Counted from the stretch's first letter, positions 9,815 through 21,898 are shown. The stretch: 64,000 nt of DNA from Prescottella equi (GCF_020171745.1 NZ_JAIVAH010000014.1:1-64000), one strand, 5' to 3'. Notes: a model not told the origin generated them from the sequence alone. Made by a program: numbers and translations.

Positions 9815-11275
9815 ATGTCCCGATTCATTGACCGCGTGGTGCTGCACGTCAGCGCCGGAAAAGGCGGCAATGGTTGCGCCTCCGTCCACCGCGAGAAGTT
9901 CAAGCCGCTCGGCGGCCCCGACGGTGGCAACGGTGGTCGCGGCGGAGATGTCGTGCTCGAGGTGGACCGCAACGTCCACACCCTCCTCGACTTCCACTTC
10001 CATCCGCGCGCCAAGGCGACCAGTGGCACGCAGGGGATGGGTGGCAACCGCGAGGGTGCCAACGGCTCGGACCTGATCCTCAAGGTGCCGGACGGCACCG
10101 TCGTGGTCGACAAGGACGGCGAGGTTCTCGCCGACCTGATCGGGATCGGGACCCAGTTCGTCGCGGCCAGGGGCGGCCGGGGTGGCCTCGGCAACGCGTC
10201 GCTGGCCTCCAAGGCCCGCAAGGCCCCCGGCTTCGCCCTGCTCGGCGAGGAGGGCGAGGCAGGCGACCTGATCCTCGAACTCAAGTCGGTCGCCGACGTC
10301 GGCCTCGTCGGCTTCCCCTCCGCCGGCAAGTCGTCGCTGGTGTCGGTGCTGTCGGCCGCGAAGCCGAAGATCGGCGACTACCCGTTCACGACCCTGCAGC
10401 CGAACCTGGGCGTCGTGTCGAGTGGTGACGAGACGTTCACCGTCGCGGACGTGCCGGGCCTGATCCCGGGCGCCAGCGAGGGCCGTGGCCTCGGCCTGGA
10501 CTTCCTGCGGCACCTCGAGCGCTGCGCGGTTCTCGCGCACGTCGTGGACTGCGCGACGCTCGAGCCGGGGCGCGATCCGATCTCCGACGTCGACGCCCTC
10601 GAGGCGGAACTGGCGGCCTACCAGCCGGCGCTCAAGGGCGACGCGAGCCTCGGTGACCTCGCCGACCGTCCCCGCATCGTGATCCTCAACAAGGCCGACG
10701 TCCCCGAGGCGGCCGAGCTCGCCGAGATGGTGACGCCGGACTTCGAGGCGCGCGGCTGGCCCGTGTTCACGATCTCGGCCGTCAGCCGGGACGGACTGCG
10801 GCCGCTGACCTTCGCGCTCGCCAAGATGGTGGCCGATTACCGTGAGGCGCATCCGCCGGCGGAGCCCAAGCGCCAGGTGATCCGCCCGATCGCAGCCAAG
10901 GAGACCGGGTTCGAGGTCCTCGCCGATCCGGATCATCCGGGTGGCTTCATCGTGCGCGGCGTTCAGCCCGAGCGCTGGGTGCGGCAGACCGCGTTCGACA
11001 ACGACGAGGCCGTCGGCTACCTCGCCGACCGTCTGGCTCGCCTCGGCGTCGAGGACGCGTTGGTCAAGCACGGCGCCGAACCCGGTGCCTTCGTCACCAT
11101 CGGCGACGTCGGATTCGAGTGGGAGCCGCAGACTGCGGCCGGTGTCGACATCGTCCGTACCGGTCGTGGCACCGATGCCCGACTCGACCAGGACGAGCGC
11201 ATCGGCGCGGCCGAGCGTAAGCACGCCCGCCGGGTGCGTCGCGGACTCGATAGCGAGGATCCCGAGAACCAGTGA
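9815..11275 (+). CDS. obgE: Obg family GTPase
   Basis: Essential GTPase linked to 50S subunit assembly and the stringent response. The glycine-rich Obg fold covers about residues 1-158. The G domain has P-loop GFPSAGKSS near 166, DVPGL near 212 and NKAD near 292. The C-terminal OCT domain (about 370-440) is followed by a charged tail. AAGGA stands upstream of the ATG. The stop overlaps the proB GTG, so the two genes are coupled, as recalled for mycobacteria. Confidence 0.97.
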   Translation: MSRFIDRVVLHVSAGKGGNGCASVHREKFKPLGGPDGGNGGRGGDVVLEVDRNVHTLLDFHFHPRAKATSGTQGMGGNREGANGSDLILKVPDGTVVVDKDGEVLADLIGIGTQFVAARGGRGGLGNASLASKARKAPGFALLGEEGEAGDLILELKSVADVGLVGFPSAGKSSLVSVLSAAKPKIGDYPFTTLQPNLGVVSSGDETFTVADVPGLIPGASEGRGLGLDFLRHLERCAVLAHVVDCATLEPGRDPISDVDALEAELAAYQPALKGDASLGDLADRPRIVILNKADVPEAAELAEMVTPDFEARGWPVFTISAVSRDGLRPLTFALAKMVADYREAHPPAEPKRQVIRPIAAKETGFEVLADPDHPGGFIVRGVQPERWVRQTAFDNDEAVGYLADRLARLGVEDALVKHGAEPGAFVTIGDVGFEWEPQTAAGVDIVRTGRGTDARLDQDERIGAAERKHARRVRRGLDSEDPENQ

Positions 11276-12372
11276 GCGAGACCAGAGCGTCCATCGCGTC
11301 CGCGCGCAGCATCGTCGTCAAGATCGGTTCGTCGGCCTTGACGAGCCTGATCGGTGGCCTCGACGTCGGGCGGCTCAATCTGCTCGCGGATGCGCTCGAG
11401 GCGCGGATGCGGGCCGGTTCGGACGTCGTCGTGGTGTCGTCGGGTGCGGTCGGGGCGGGTCTCGCTCCGCTCGGATTGACGCACCGCCCAAGGGATCTCG
11501 CGACGAAGCAGGCTGCCGCCAGCGTCGGTCAGTTGGCGTTGGCGCACGCGTGGGGCACGTCGTTCGCGCGATACGGGCGCACCGTCGGCCAGGTGTTGCT
11601 CACCGCCGACGACATCGCCCGGCGCACGCAGCACCGCAACGCGCAGCGCACGCTCGACCGGCTGCGAGCCCTGCACGCGGTCGCGATCGTCAACGAGAAC
11701 GACACCGTTGCCACGACGGAACTCCGGTTCGGTGACAACGACCGGCTCGCGGCGCTCGTCGCGCATCTCGTCGGCGCGGACGCTCTGGTACTGCTCTCGG
11801 ACGTCGACGGTCTCTACGACGGCGATCCCCGAAAGGGTGGCGCCACACTCATTCCCGAGGTGAACAGCCCCGAGGATCTCGACGGCGTGGTGGCCGGGTC
11901 CGGGGGAGCGCTGGGCACGGGCGGCATGGCGTCCAAGCTGTCGGCGGCTCGGTTGGCGGCCGACTCGGGTGTGCCGGTGCTGCTGACCGCGGCGTCGGAT
12001 GCGGCGACGGCGCTCACGACGGCCGACGTCGGCACCGTGTTCGCGGCACGGCCGCACCGGATGTCGGCCCGTAAGTTCTGGGTCCGGCACGCGGCGGACA
12101 CGCAGGGCGCGCTGCACCTCGACGAGGGCGCCGTGCGGGCGGTCGTCGAACGTCGACGCTCGCTGCTGCCGGCGGGCGTCACCGCGGTCGGCGGCCGGTT
12201 CTACGGCGGCGACGTCGTGTCCCTCGTCGGCCCCGACGACCGTCCTGTCGCGCGCGGCGTGGTGGCGTACGACTCGACGGAGATCGAGGAGATGCTGGGT
12301 CGGTCCACCGCGGATCTGCCCGCCGACATGCACCGTCCCGTCGTGCACGCCGACGACCTGGTGGCGCTGTAG
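11272..12372 (+). CDS. proB: Glutamate 5-kinase
   Basis: First enzyme of proline synthesis; it phosphorylates glutamate and is normally inhibited by proline. The amino-acid kinase domain begins with VVKIGSSAL and includes VSSGAVGAG, the substrate loop NENDTV and the GTGGMASK motif. A PUA domain occupies about residues 280-355. At 366 aa it is full length. The GTG overlaps the obgE stop (GTGA). Its pathway partner proA lies 11 kb downstream on the same strand, beyond a block of accessory genes. Confidence 0.96.
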   Translation: MSETRASIASARSIVVKIGSSALTSLIGGLDVGRLNLLADALEARMRAGSDVVVVSSGAVGAGLAPLGLTHRPRDLATKQAAASVGQLALAHAWGTSFARYGRTVGQVLLTADDIARRTQHRNAQRTLDRLRALHAVAIVNENDTVATTELRFGDNDRLAALVAHLVGADALVLLSDVDGLYDGDPRKGGATLIPEVNSPEDLDGVVAGSGGALGTGGMASKLSAARLAADSGVPVLLTAASDAATALTTADVGTVFAARPHRMSARKFWVRHAADTQGALHLDEGAVRAVVERRRSLLPAGVTAVGGRFYGGDVVSLVGPDDRPVARGVVAYDSTEIEEMLGRSTADLPADMHRPVVHADDLVAL

Positions 12373-12381
12373 CCGTCCCGG

Positions 12382-13233
12382 TCAGTCGGGGAGCGCGGAC
12401 ACCAGCGACTGCAGGACGTCCGAGCAGCCGTCCTCGACCTTGAGCGTCGCGAACTCGTCGCCGCGCGTGCTGCCGCGGTTGACGATGACGATCGGCAGCC
12501 CGTCCCGCGCGGCGCGGCGGACGAAGCGTAGCCCCGACATCACGGTCAGCGACGATCCGGCGACCAGCAGGGCGTCGGCGCCGGCGACCATCTCGAATGC
12601 GGCCGTCACGCGCGGCTTCGGCACGCTCTCGCCGAAGTAGACGATGTCGGGCTTGAGCATGCCGCCGCACCGGTCGCAGTCCACCATCCGGAAGTGGTCG
12701 GTGGTTTCGATCACGGCGTCGGCGTCGGGCGCGATCTCGACGCCGGTCGCGGCGGCGACGCTGTCCGCGAAACCGGGGTTGGCGGCGTCGAGGCGGTCGG
12801 CGAGGGTCATCCGCGACATCCGTGCGCCGCAGTCCAGGCACCGCACCTGGGCGTAGCTGCCGTGCAGATCGATGACCCGACGGGTGCCGGCCTTGGTGTG
12901 CAGCAGATCGACGTTCTGGGTGATGACACCGTGGACGACGCCGGCCCGTTCGAGCGCGGCGACGGCGTGGTGCCCGACGTTGGGGCGGGCGGCGTCCATG
13001 AACCGCCAGCCGAGGTGGTTGCGCGCCCAGTAGTGGCGGCGGAACGAGGGATCGCCCACGAACTGCTGGTAGGTCATCGGGTTCCGCGGTGGCGAATCGG
13101 GGCCGCGGTAGTCGGGGATTCCGGAGTCGGTGGAGATTCCCGCCCCGGTCAGCACGCACACGCGGCGGCCGCGGAGCAGTTCGAGCATTCGGTCGATCAC
13201 CCGATCCAGGGTAGGCGTGTCCGATCCGTTCAA
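12382..13233 (-). CDS. Sir2-family NAD-dependent protein deacylase
   Basis: Sirtuin that would remove acyl groups from lysines using NAD. Visible features: GAGIS near residue 30, PDYRG, the catalytic QNVDLLH motif, and a zinc site formed by CLDC and CDRC pairs. Its length is 283 aa from TTG 13233; a GTG at 13200 is an equally possible start (272 aa). Neither start has a well-placed ribosome site. It lies convergent to proB with only 9 bp between the stops. The class and substrate cannot be told from sequence alone. Confidence 0.88.
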   Translation of the reverse strand: MNGSDTPTLDRVIDRMLELLRGRRVCVLTGAGISTDSGIPDYRGPDSPPRNPMTYQQFVGDPSFRRHYWARNHLGWRFMDAARPNVGHHAVAALERAGVVHGVITQNVDLLHTKAGTRRVIDLHGSYAQVRCLDCGARMSRMTLADRLDAANPGFADSVAAATGVEIAPDADAVIETTDHFRMVDCDRCGGMLKPDIVYFGESVPKPRVTAAFEMVAGADALLVAGSSLTVMSGLRFVRRAARDGLPIVIVNRGSTRGDEFATLKVEDGCSDVLQSLVSALPD

Positions 13234-13268
13234 TCCTCGTCGGTCGCCGGCGCCGGAGACTGGTCGCC

Positions 13269-13742
13269 ATGACCACAGTGAACCCGATTCCCGACGGATA
13301 CCGAACCCTGACGCCGTACCTGGCGGTCCCCGACGGCGACGTCGCGATCGACTTCTATGTCCGCGGTCTCGGCGCGGTGATCGTCGACCGGATGGACGCG
13401 CCGGACGGCACCGTGATGCACGCCGAGATCCGGATCGGCGACTCGATGCTCCAACTGTCGCAGGAGATGCCCGATTTCGGGCTCAAGGCGCCGGAGCAGG
13501 GTTGGGTGCACTCCTCGCTCGTGGTGTACGTCGAGGACACCGATGCGTTCGTCGACACCGCTGTGCGGGCCGGTGCGACCCTGGTCACGCCGGTGGCCGA
13601 CGCGTTCTCCGGCGACCGGCACGGTGTGTTCCTCGATCCGTTCGGGCACCGCTGGGCGGTCTGCACCCGGATCGAGAACGTCCCGCCGACGGAGGTGGCG
13701 CGCCGGGCACGCGAGCTGTTCTTCCCGGACCCGGTGTCCTGA
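13269..13742 (+). CDS. VOC / glyoxalase-fold protein (PhnB-like)
   Basis: A 157-aa protein of the vicinal-oxygen-chelate fold. It has paired beta-alpha-beta-beta-beta modules, the early LAVPDGDVAIDFY segment, and the C-terminal DPFGHRWAVCTRIENV, the pattern of PhnB/YP-type glyoxalase relatives. Many members are metal-dependent isomerases, dioxygenases or resistance proteins, and the substrate is not predictable here. It is divergent from the sirtuin with a 35-bp gap. There is no clear operon partner. Confidence 0.8.
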   Translation: MTTVNPIPDGYRTLTPYLAVPDGDVAIDFYVRGLGAVIVDRMDAPDGTVMHAEIRIGDSMLQLSQEMPDFGLKAPEQGWVHSSLVVYVEDTDAFVDTAVRAGATLVTPVADAFSGDRHGVFLDPFGHRWAVCTRIENVPPTEVARRARELFFPDPVS

Positions 13743-13813
13743 CCGCGACACGCTGCCGTCGAATTCGCGGGAAACGCCACCGTGAGCGGTTTCACTCTCT
13801 ATCGTGACCAAAT

Positions 13814-13827
13814 TGGACATATGTCCA
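13814..13827. promoter_or_regulatory. Perfect 14-bp palindrome upstream of the YhgE/Pip gene
   Basis: TGGACATATGTCCA is fully self-complementary and sits 58 bp before the start codon of the membrane protein. Its size and symmetry fit a dimeric TetR- or MarR-type operator, and YhgE/Pip genes are often next to such regulators. No regulator gene is adjacent here. Confidence 0.5.
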
Positions 13828-13885
13828 CGTCGGCGCCGTTCGCGGCCGCCGGCCGCCCTCGGTCCCCGCAACGAGAGAGCTCCTC

Positions 13886-15793
13886 ATGGTGCCCACATCT
13901 CCGTCCGGTGAGCCCGGCGCTTCCACGCGCCGGGCTCACGTCGTCCGCACGATCCTGGCGTTGCTCGTCATCGCGCCGCTCGCTATTGCCGGCTTCTACA
14001 TGTGGGCGCTGTGGAATCCGGGTGACACCGTCAGCCGGCTGCCGGTCGCGATCGTCAACGCGGACGTGGGCGCCGACGTCGACGGCACGCGGATCGTCGC
14101 GGGCGACGAGGTCGTCGCGGGGCTCGTCGACAGCGGCGACGTCGACTGGAAGGTCGTCTCGGCCCAGGAGGCCCAGGACGGCGTCGACGACGGCAGCTAC
14201 TACTTCTCCGTCGTGATTCCGGAGACGTTCAGCGCCGACGTCGCGAGTGCAGCCAGTGGCAGCGGCCGCAAGGCCCAGCTCGACGTGGTCTACAACGACT
14301 ACAACAGCCTTGTCGCCACCCCGGTCGGGGAGAGTGTCGTCGCGCAGGTGCGCTCGGCGGTGTCGGAGTCGATCGGTGAGCAGTCCGTCGATCAGGTCCT
14401 CATCGGTCTCGGCGACCTCGGGAAGGGTTTCGGTGAGGCGGCGGCCGGTGCGCAGCAGCTCTCGGCCGGAACGAAGGACGCGCTCGCGGGAACCAACGAG
14501 CTCTACGCGGGCAGCAAGGAGCTGTCGGCCGGACTCGGGGAGGCGAACCAGGGCAGCACCGAGCTCGCGGCCGGTGCCGGTGAACTCGCGACGGGCGCCG
14601 GCGAGGCCGCGGCCGGTTCGGGTGAGTTGAGCGCGGGCCTGAACCAGCTGGTGGGCGGCACCGACGAATTGGGCGCCGGCGCGAAGCAGATCAGCGAACT
14701 CGTGGACACGGTCACCGGCCCGCTGCTCAGCGTCCTCGGCGAACAGGGCGACATCCAGTCCCAGCTCGTGGAGCTGAGGGACGGTGCGCGCCAGCTCGCG
14801 CGTCAGCTCACCGACCCGACCGCCGAATACCGTGGCGGCCTGATGTCGGCGGCTGCGGGTGCCGGGGAGCTGAACACCGGGCTGGGGCAGTTGTCGTCGG
14901 GTGCGCAGCAACTGAGCACCGGCGCGAACGAGTTGTCGTCGGGGCTCGGTCAGCTGAACACCGGTGGCATCCAGCTGCGCGACGGACTGGGGCAGCTGTC
15001 CACCGGCATGGGCCAGCTCGACAGCGGCAGCAACGAACTCGCGACGGGGCTGACCGACGGCGCCGCGCAGGTTCCCCAGTTCACCGACGAGCAGCGGGCC
15101 ACCACCGCGGGGCTGCTGTCGGCGCCGGTCGCTGTCGAGCAGACGTACGCCTACCCGGCGGCCGGGTTCGGGCCCGGCGCGGTGCCGGCCGTGATGTCGG
15201 TGCTGCTGTTCCTGGTCGGCATCCTGATCTGGTTCGTCGTCCGCCCGCGTCGGGGTAGCTCGCAGCGGGTGCACGAGAACGTGATCCGGGAGGGCCTGCG
15301 CCGGTACCGGACCCCCGCCGCCGTCACGCTCGTCGCGGCCCTCGTGGCGACGGTGGTGTCGCTCGTCGTGGCCGACGCGGATCCGCCGAGCGCCCTCGCG
15401 CTGACCGCCGTCATGGTCCTCGTCGGTGCGGCCGCGGTCGCGCTGGGACGGCTCTTCACGGTGGTCTTCGGCGCGGTCAACGGCACCTTCGTGGCGTTGG
15501 GTGCGTTGATGATCCAGATCTTCGCGTTCGGTGCCGTCTACCCGATCGAGCAGATGCCGGCGCCGCTGCAGTGGCTGCACGCCCTGATGCCGCTGACGTG
15601 GGCGCGCAACGCGATGCGGATGGTCCTCGTCGGCTACTACGGCCCGCGGTTCTGGACGGCCGTTCTGGCGCTCGTGGCGCTGATCGTCGTCGCCGTCGCG
15701 TTCACCATCTGGTGGCGCCGTCGGCAGGAGCCGGCCGCGGACGACGTTCCCCCGATGGATGATCCGACCGTCGTGATGGAGCGCGTCGGCTGA
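13886..15793 (+). CDS. YhgE/Pip-type membrane protein (ABC-2-like)
   Basis: A 635-aa membrane protein of the YhgE/Pip family. One transmembrane helix lies at the N-terminus (about 25-50), then a large extracytoplasmic region (about 60-410) filled with degenerate short repeats of the type AxGLxELxxG predicted to form a long helical stalk. Five or so helices follow at the C-terminus (about 428-610), with the ABC-2 pattern. Relatives are phage-infection proteins and ESX/EsaA-like or export components. No ATPase gene is adjacent, so its role as a transporter is unproved. It is probably monocistronic, with an operator candidate upstream and a terminator downstream. Confidence 0.82.
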   Translation: MVPTSPSGEPGASTRRAHVVRTILALLVIAPLAIAGFYMWALWNPGDTVSRLPVAIVNADVGADVDGTRIVAGDEVVAGLVDSGDVDWKVVSAQEAQDGVDDGSYYFSVVIPETFSADVASAASGSGRKAQLDVVYNDYNSLVATPVGESVVAQVRSAVSESIGEQSVDQVLIGLGDLGKGFGEAAAGAQQLSAGTKDALAGTNELYAGSKELSAGLGEANQGSTELAAGAGELATGAGEAAAGSGELSAGLNQLVGGTDELGAGAKQISELVDTVTGPLLSVLGEQGDIQSQLVELRDGARQLARQLTDPTAEYRGGLMSAAAGAGELNTGLGQLSSGAQQLSTGANELSSGLGQLNTGGIQLRDGLGQLSTGMGQLDSGSNELATGLTDGAAQVPQFTDEQRATTAGLLSAPVAVEQTYAYPAAGFGPGAVPAVMSVLLFLVGILIWFVVRPRRGSSQRVHENVIREGLRRYRTPAAVTLVAALVATVVSLVVADADPPSALALTAVMVLVGAAAVALGRLFTVVFGAVNGTFVALGALMIQIFAFGAVYPIEQMPAPLQWLHALMPLTWARNAMRMVLVGYYGPRFWTAVLALVALIVVAVAFTIWWRRRQEPAADDVPPMDDPTVVMERVG

Positions 15794-15803
15794 TCGTAGG
15801 CAA

Positions 15804-15844
15804 CAGTCAGGGCCCGGTCGAGAGAATCGACCGGGCCCTGACTG
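15804..15844. terminator. Bidirectional terminator between the YhgE/Pip gene and ectC
   Basis: A perfect 18-bp stem (15804-15821 with 15827-15844) with a GAGAA loop lies between two convergent genes and can serve both. Confidence 0.85.
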
Positions 15845-15871
15845 GTGTTCGGAGCAGTTTGTCGTGCGGTG

Positions 15872-16288
15872 CTACGAGGCGGCGCGCTCGTCCTCGTCGA
15901 GGGTGACGAGCGGGTACACGCCGTTCTCGTCGTGCACCTCGCGCCCGGTGACCGGGGGATTGAACACGCACAGCATGCGCATCGTGGTGACCGGTTCCAC
16001 CCGGTGCCGCTCGTGCCCGTCGAGCAGGTACATCGTGCCCGGGCGCAGCTGGTACACCTCGCCGCTGTCGAGGTCGGTGAGGATACCGTCGCCCTCGACC
16101 AGCCACACAGCCTCGATGTGGTTCGCATAGTGGAACTCGTTGACCGAGCCGGCGCGGATCACGGTCTCGTGGAACGAGAACCCGACCCCGTCGCCCGCGA
16201 GGACGATGCGCTTGCTGCGCCAGTTGCCGTCCTCGCTGGTGATGTCGCGGTCGGTGTCGGTGATCTCGTCGGTGGTGCGAACGATCAT
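15872..16288 (-). CDS. ectC: L-ectoine synthase
   Basis: Cupin enzyme that closes the ring of N-gamma-acetyl-diaminobutyrate to give ectoine, a compatible solute. It begins MIVRTTDEI and carries the EctC motif [18 protein letters not shown] near residues 49-66, which contains metal-binding residues, plus [12 protein letters not shown]. Its length (138 aa) is normal. It is the last gene of ectABC, 42 bp after ectB. No ectD hydroxylase follows, so the pathway appears to stop at ectoine in this locus. Confidence 0.96.
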   Translation of the reverse strand: MIVRTTDEITDTDRDITSEDGNWRSKRIVLAGDGVGFSFHETVIRAGSVNEFHYANHIEAVWLVEGDGILTDLDSGEVYQLRPGTMYLLDGHERHRVEPVTTMRMLCVFNPPVTGREVHDENGVYPLVTLDEDERAAS

Positions 16289-16330
16289 GAAAGCTCCTCT
16301 CGTCGCTACGTTTTCGGTTGGATCAGAGGG

Positions 16331-17590
16331 TCAGGCGAAGACCTTGGCGGTGGCCTCGGCGAGGATGCTCAGGCCGTGGTCGAGTTCGGCCTCGGTGATG
16401 GTCAGCGGCGGCAGCAGTTTGACCACCTCGTCGGACGGCCCCGAGGTCTCGGCGAGCAGGCCCTCGTCGAACGCGAGTCCGCACACCTTCACGGCCATCC
16501 CGGGGTCGTCGAACACCAGGCCCTGGACCATGCCGCGGCCGCGGGTGCTGACGCCGTCGAACGTATCTGCGAGGTTGGTGAAGATCTGGCTGATCCGATC
16601 GCCCTTGGCGAGCGTGGACCGCTGCAGTGCGTCGTCCGACCAGTAGTGGTCGAGCGCCGCGGTAGCGGTCACGAACGCCGGATTGTTGCCACGGAACGTG
16701 CCGTTGTGCTCGCCCGGTGCCCACAGGTCGAGTTCGGGCTTGAACAGCGTGAGCGCCATCGGCAGGCCGTAGCCGCCGATCGACTTCGACAGGGTCACGA
16801 TGTCGGGGGTGATTCCCGCGATCTCGAACGAGAAGAACGGGCCGGTGCGGCCGCAGCCCATCTGGACATCGTCGACGATGAGCAGGATGTCGCGGCGCTG
16901 ACACAGGTCGGCGAGCGCGCGCAGCCATTCGGGGCGGGCGACGTTGACGCCGCCCTCGCCCTGCACGGTTTCGACGATCACCGCAGCGGGGCGGTTGAGT
17001 CCGCTGCCGGAGTCGTCGAGCACCCGCTCGAACCACTGGAAGTCCTCGGTGACGCCGCCGAAGTAGTTGTCGAACGGCATCGGGGTGGCGTGCACCAGTG
17101 GCACGCCCGCGCCGGCCCGCTTCATCGAGTTGCCGGTCACCGACAGCGCGCCCAACGTCATACCGTGGAAGGCGTTGGTGAAGTTGATGATCGACTCGCG
17201 TCCGGTCGCCTTGCGGGCGAGCTTCAGCGCGGCCTCGACCGAGTTGGTGCCGGTCGGTCCGGGGAACTGGACCTTGTAGTCGAGTCCGCGGGGTTCGAGG
17301 ATGTTGCGCTGGAAGCTCTTCAGGAACTCCCGCTTGGCGACGGTGGACATGTCCAGGCCGTGCGTGATGCCGTCGCTCGCGATGTAGTCGATCAGTGCCT
17401 GTTTCATGACGGGGTTGTTGTGCCCGTAGTTGAGGGCGCCGGCGCCCGCGAAGAAGTCCAGGTATTCGCGCCCGGCCTCGTCGCGGATCCAGGCCCCGGA
17501 CGCCGATTCGAACACGGCGGGCCAGTTGCGGCTGTAGCTCCGCACCTCGGATTCGAGCGATTCGAAGATGCTGGTCTCGACTGTGGTCAT
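16331..17590 (-). CDS. ectB: Diaminobutyrate-2-oxoglutarate transaminase
   Basis: PLP enzyme that converts aspartate semialdehyde to L-2,4-diaminobutyrate using glutamate, the first step of ectoine synthesis. Class III aminotransferase features: [15 protein letters not shown] near residue 38, the aspartate of IVDDVQMG, and the PLP lysine in SKSIGGYG near 268. The ATG at 17590 has GGAAGGAG upstream and gives 419 aa, the family length; the frame is open further upstream but overlaps ectA. It lies 13 bp after ectA. Confidence 0.96.
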   Translation of the reverse strand: MTTVETSIFESLESEVRSYSRNWPAVFESASGAWIRDEAGREYLDFFAGAGALNYGHNNPVMKQALIDYIASDGITHGLDMSTVAKREFLKSFQRNILEPRGLDYKVQFPGPTGTNSVEAALKLARKATGRESIINFTNAFHGMTLGALSVTGNSMKRAGAGVPLVHATPMPFDNYFGGVTEDFQWFERVLDDSGSGLNRPAAVIVETVQGEGGVNVARPEWLRALADLCQRRDILLIVDDVQMGCGRTGPFFSFEIAGITPDIVTLSKSIGGYGLPMALTLFKPELDLWAPGEHNGTFRGNNPAFVTATAALDHYWSDDALQRSTLAKGDRISQIFTNLADTFDGVSTRGRGMVQGLVFDDPGMAVKVCGLAFDEGLLAETSGPSDEVVKLLPPLTITEAELDHGLSILAEATAKVFA

Positions 17591-17603
17591 GGGTGCTCCT
17601 TCC

Positions 17604-18131
17604 TCAGGAGGCGTTCTGTGGCGAGATCGTGTAGAGATCCTCGGCCTCGTGCCCGTCGGGAAAATCATTGGGGGAGAACAGTTCACTCTTGGTGATCACA
17701 CATCCACGTCGATGAGCGACGGACGTGAACAGCGCAACCGATGCGGCATTGTCCGGGCTGATGGTGGTCTCGAGCTTCCAGACGCCCTGTAGTGCAACAT
17801 GATCGAGAAGATGGGACAGCATTCGGCCGGCCAGTCCGCGGCCTCGTTGGCTCTCGTCGACGGCGACCTGCCAGACGAAGAGCGTGGCCGGCACCTCGGG
17901 GCGCACGTAGCCGGTGACGAATCCGACGACCCTGTCGTCGACGGTCGCGACAATCGAGGTGTCCGGGAAATCCCTGCACCACAACAGGTATGAGTAGCTC
18001 GAATTGAGGTCGAGCACCTGCGAATCCTTGGCGATCTCCCAGAGCCGGACTCCGTCTGAGATCTGGGGCTTACGTAACTCCACCGCGTCCGGCGCGATGG
18101 TTGGGGTACTTCTCCGCTGTAATGGCGTCAT
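17604..18131 (-). CDS. ectA: Diaminobutyrate acetyltransferase
   Basis: GNAT enzyme that acetylates diaminobutyrate at the gamma amino group, the second step of ectoine synthesis. It shows the EctA signature [16 protein letters not shown] near residues 39-54 and the acetyl-CoA loop [10 protein letters not shown] near 95. Its length of 175 aa is normal. It is first in the ectABC operon. A candidate Crp/GlxR site lies about 110 bp before its start. No EctR-type regulator is present in the neighbourhood. Confidence 0.95.
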   Translation of the reverse strand: MTPLQRRSTPTIAPDAVELRKPQISDGVRLWEIAKDSQVLDLNSSYSYLLWCRDFPDTSIVATVDDRVVGFVTGYVRPEVPATLFVWQVAVDESQRGRGLAGRMLSHLLDHVALQGVWKLETTISPDNAASVALFTSVAHRRGCVITKSELFSPNDFPDGHEAEDLYTISPQNAS

Positions 18132-18240
18132 TATTGTTGGCGTCCTTGTTGTTCGAACGTAACAACCACGCGCCGCGATTTCATGGAAGCGTCGAAATCG
18201 GACAGAGAAGACCCCGAAGTCGTGCAGGTGGGACGATGTA

Positions 18241-18256
18241 TGTGACCCTGGTCACA
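18241..18256. promoter_or_regulatory. Crp/GlxR-type binding site upstream of ectA
   Basis: TGTGACCCTGGTCACA matches the cAMP-receptor consensus TGTGA-N6-TCACA perfectly, with 7-bp symmetric arms. It lies just after the recQ-like stop and about 110 bp upstream of the ectA start, a position suited to activation of ectABC. Binding has not been shown. Confidence 0.55.
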
Positions 18257-18262
18257 CGACCG

Positions 18263-20371
<2,109 letters not shown>

Positions 20372-20423
20372 GAGTCCATCGTGCCCGAGGGCGCCGACAG
20401 GTTCGGTAGCGCGGTGGTCGGGG

Positions 20424-20882
20424 TCAGTCGGTCGACCGCACCATGTGCAGGATCGGGAACGGCCGGCCGTCGCCGTCGGTGGCGGAACGGCTCGAGGTGA
20501 CGAACCCGTGGCGTTCGTAGAACCCGACGGCCTGCGGATTCTGTTCGTTGACGTCGAGGATCAGATCAGGGTGGTCCGAGAGTGCGCGCTCGAGCAGCGC
20601 GGAACCTATGCCGCGCCCGCGATACGCGTCGTCGACGAACAGCATTTCGAGGGAGTTGCCGGCGATCCCGGAGAAGCCCGCGGGTGTGCCGTCGAGGTCG
20701 GCGACCGTGAGATCGACGGCCGGCAGGTAGTCGCTCGTCATCCGCGACTCGAAGAAGGCGACGTCCTCGGGAGCGAGGAAATCGTGGGTCGCCTCGACCG
20801 CGCTGCGCCATATCCGGACGAGGACGGGCCACTCCGTCGAACCCCGGCAGGGGCGCAACACCGGATGACTCGATGTGCTCAT
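20424..20882 (-). CDS. GNAT-family N-acetyltransferase
   Basis: A 152-aa GCN5-related acetyltransferase. The acetyl-CoA loop YRGRGIGSALL is near residue 80, preceded by the beta-strand LEMLFVDDAYRG. It also has the late FYERHGF motif. The start ATG 20882 gives a normal GNAT length; the open frame upstream overlaps rbsK and is not family-like. Close relatives are annotated as YjaB-type acetyltransferases. The substrate is unknown. It lies between recQ and rbsK on the same strand. Confidence 0.85.
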   Translation of the reverse strand: MSTSSHPVLRPCRGSTEWPVLVRIWRSAVEATHDFLAPEDVAFFESRMTSDYLPAVDLTVADLDGTPAGFSGIAGNSLEMLFVDDAYRGRGIGSALLERALSDHPDLILDVNEQNPQAVGFYERHGFVTSSRSATDGDGRPFPILHMVRSTD

Positions 20883-20931
20883 TTCAGGGACCGTACGGGC
20901 GGACGTCCGCGGTGCCAACCGAGTTTCGATT

Positions 20932-21804
20932 TCAGGCGTTCTCGGACAGCAGCGCCTCGATCTCACCGCGCGTCGGCGACGCCGCGCTCGCGCCGGGACG
21001 CGTGGCGGTGAGGGCCCCGGCGGCGCACGCGAAGGCCAGTGCCTCGCGAGGGCCGCGGCTCCACGTCGAGGCCAGCGCGCCCGCGAACGCGTCGCCCGCG
21101 CCGGTGGTGTCGACCGCGTCGACGGTGGGGGAGTCGACCCGGATCCTCTCGCCGCCGGGTCCCCGGTACCGCGCGCCGTCGGCGCCGAGGGTCGTGACGA
21201 CGTGCTGCACGCGGGCGAGCGTGTCCTCGCCGAGTTGCCGCTCCTCGGTTTCGTTGACGACGAGGACGTCCACCGCATCGGCGAGGGCGTCCGGAAGCGT
21301 CTGTGCCGGTGACGGATTGAGCATGACGACGGTGTCGTGGGCGGCGGCGTGCCGTGCCGCCGCGATCACCGTTTCGAGGGGAATCTCCAACTGGCACAAC
21401 AGGATGTCGGCGTCGGCGACCGCCGTCAGCTCCTCGTCGGTGAGGTCGACCACGCGCGAGTTCGCGCCCGGCACCACGACGATCGAGTTCTGGCCGTCGC
21501 CGTCGACGGTGATCGCGGCGATTCCGCTGGGGCCCGGCACCTCCCGCAGTCGTACGGCGTCGACCTCGGCGTCCACCAGCGCCTGCCGCAGTTCCAGCGC
21601 GAACGTGTCGTCGCCCACTGCACCCACGAACACGATGTCCGCGCCGGCCTTCGCCGCCGCGATCGCCTGGTTGGAACCCTTGCCGCCCGGCGTCGTCGCG
21701 AACGACACCCCGAGGATCGTCTCGCCGGGGGCGGGCATTCGGTCGGTGTGGGCCACCAGGTCCATGTTGATGCTGCCGACGACGACCACCCTGTTCTCCG
21801 CCAT
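20932..21804 (-). CDS. rbsK: Ribokinase
   Basis: PfkB-family sugar kinase that phosphorylates ribose to ribose 5-phosphate. The N-terminal GSINMDLVAHTDRMPAPGET contains the substrate-binding signature, GGKGSNQA is near residue 40, and the C-terminal DTTGAGDAFAG motif near 236 carries the catalytic aspartate. At 290 aa it is typical. There is no ribose transporter nearby. The gene ends 49 bp before the GNAT start. The mycobacterial neighbourhood, as recalled, also has a ribokinase here. Confidence 0.93.
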   Translation of the reverse strand: MAENRVVVVGSINMDLVAHTDRMPAPGETILGVSFATTPGGKGSNQAIAAAKAGADIVFVGAVGDDTFALELRQALVDAEVDAVRLREVPGPSGIAAITVDGDGQNSIVVVPGANSRVVDLTDEELTAVADADILLCQLEIPLETVIAAARHAAAHDTVVMLNPSPAQTLPDALADAVDVLVVNETEERQLGEDTLARVQHVVTTLGADGARYRGPGGERIRVDSPTVDAVDTTGAGDAFAGALASTWSRGPREALAFACAAGALTATRPGASAASPTRGEIEALLSENA

Positions 21805-21824
21805 GCACCGAGGTTAGCTGCGAT

Positions 21825-21875
21825 GGCCGAATGTCACATCGGGTCGGTTGGGCGGAACGCGTGTGACATTCGGCC
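21825..21875. terminator. Inverted repeat between the APC permease and rbsK
   Basis: GGCCGAATGTCACA (21825-21838) and its exact complement (21862-21875) enclose a 23-nt loop. Both flanking genes are read leftward, so it probably ends permease transcription. A regulatory role for rbsK cannot be excluded. Confidence 0.55.
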
Positions 21876-21898
21876 GGATCCGTCGGGGCAATTGGAGG

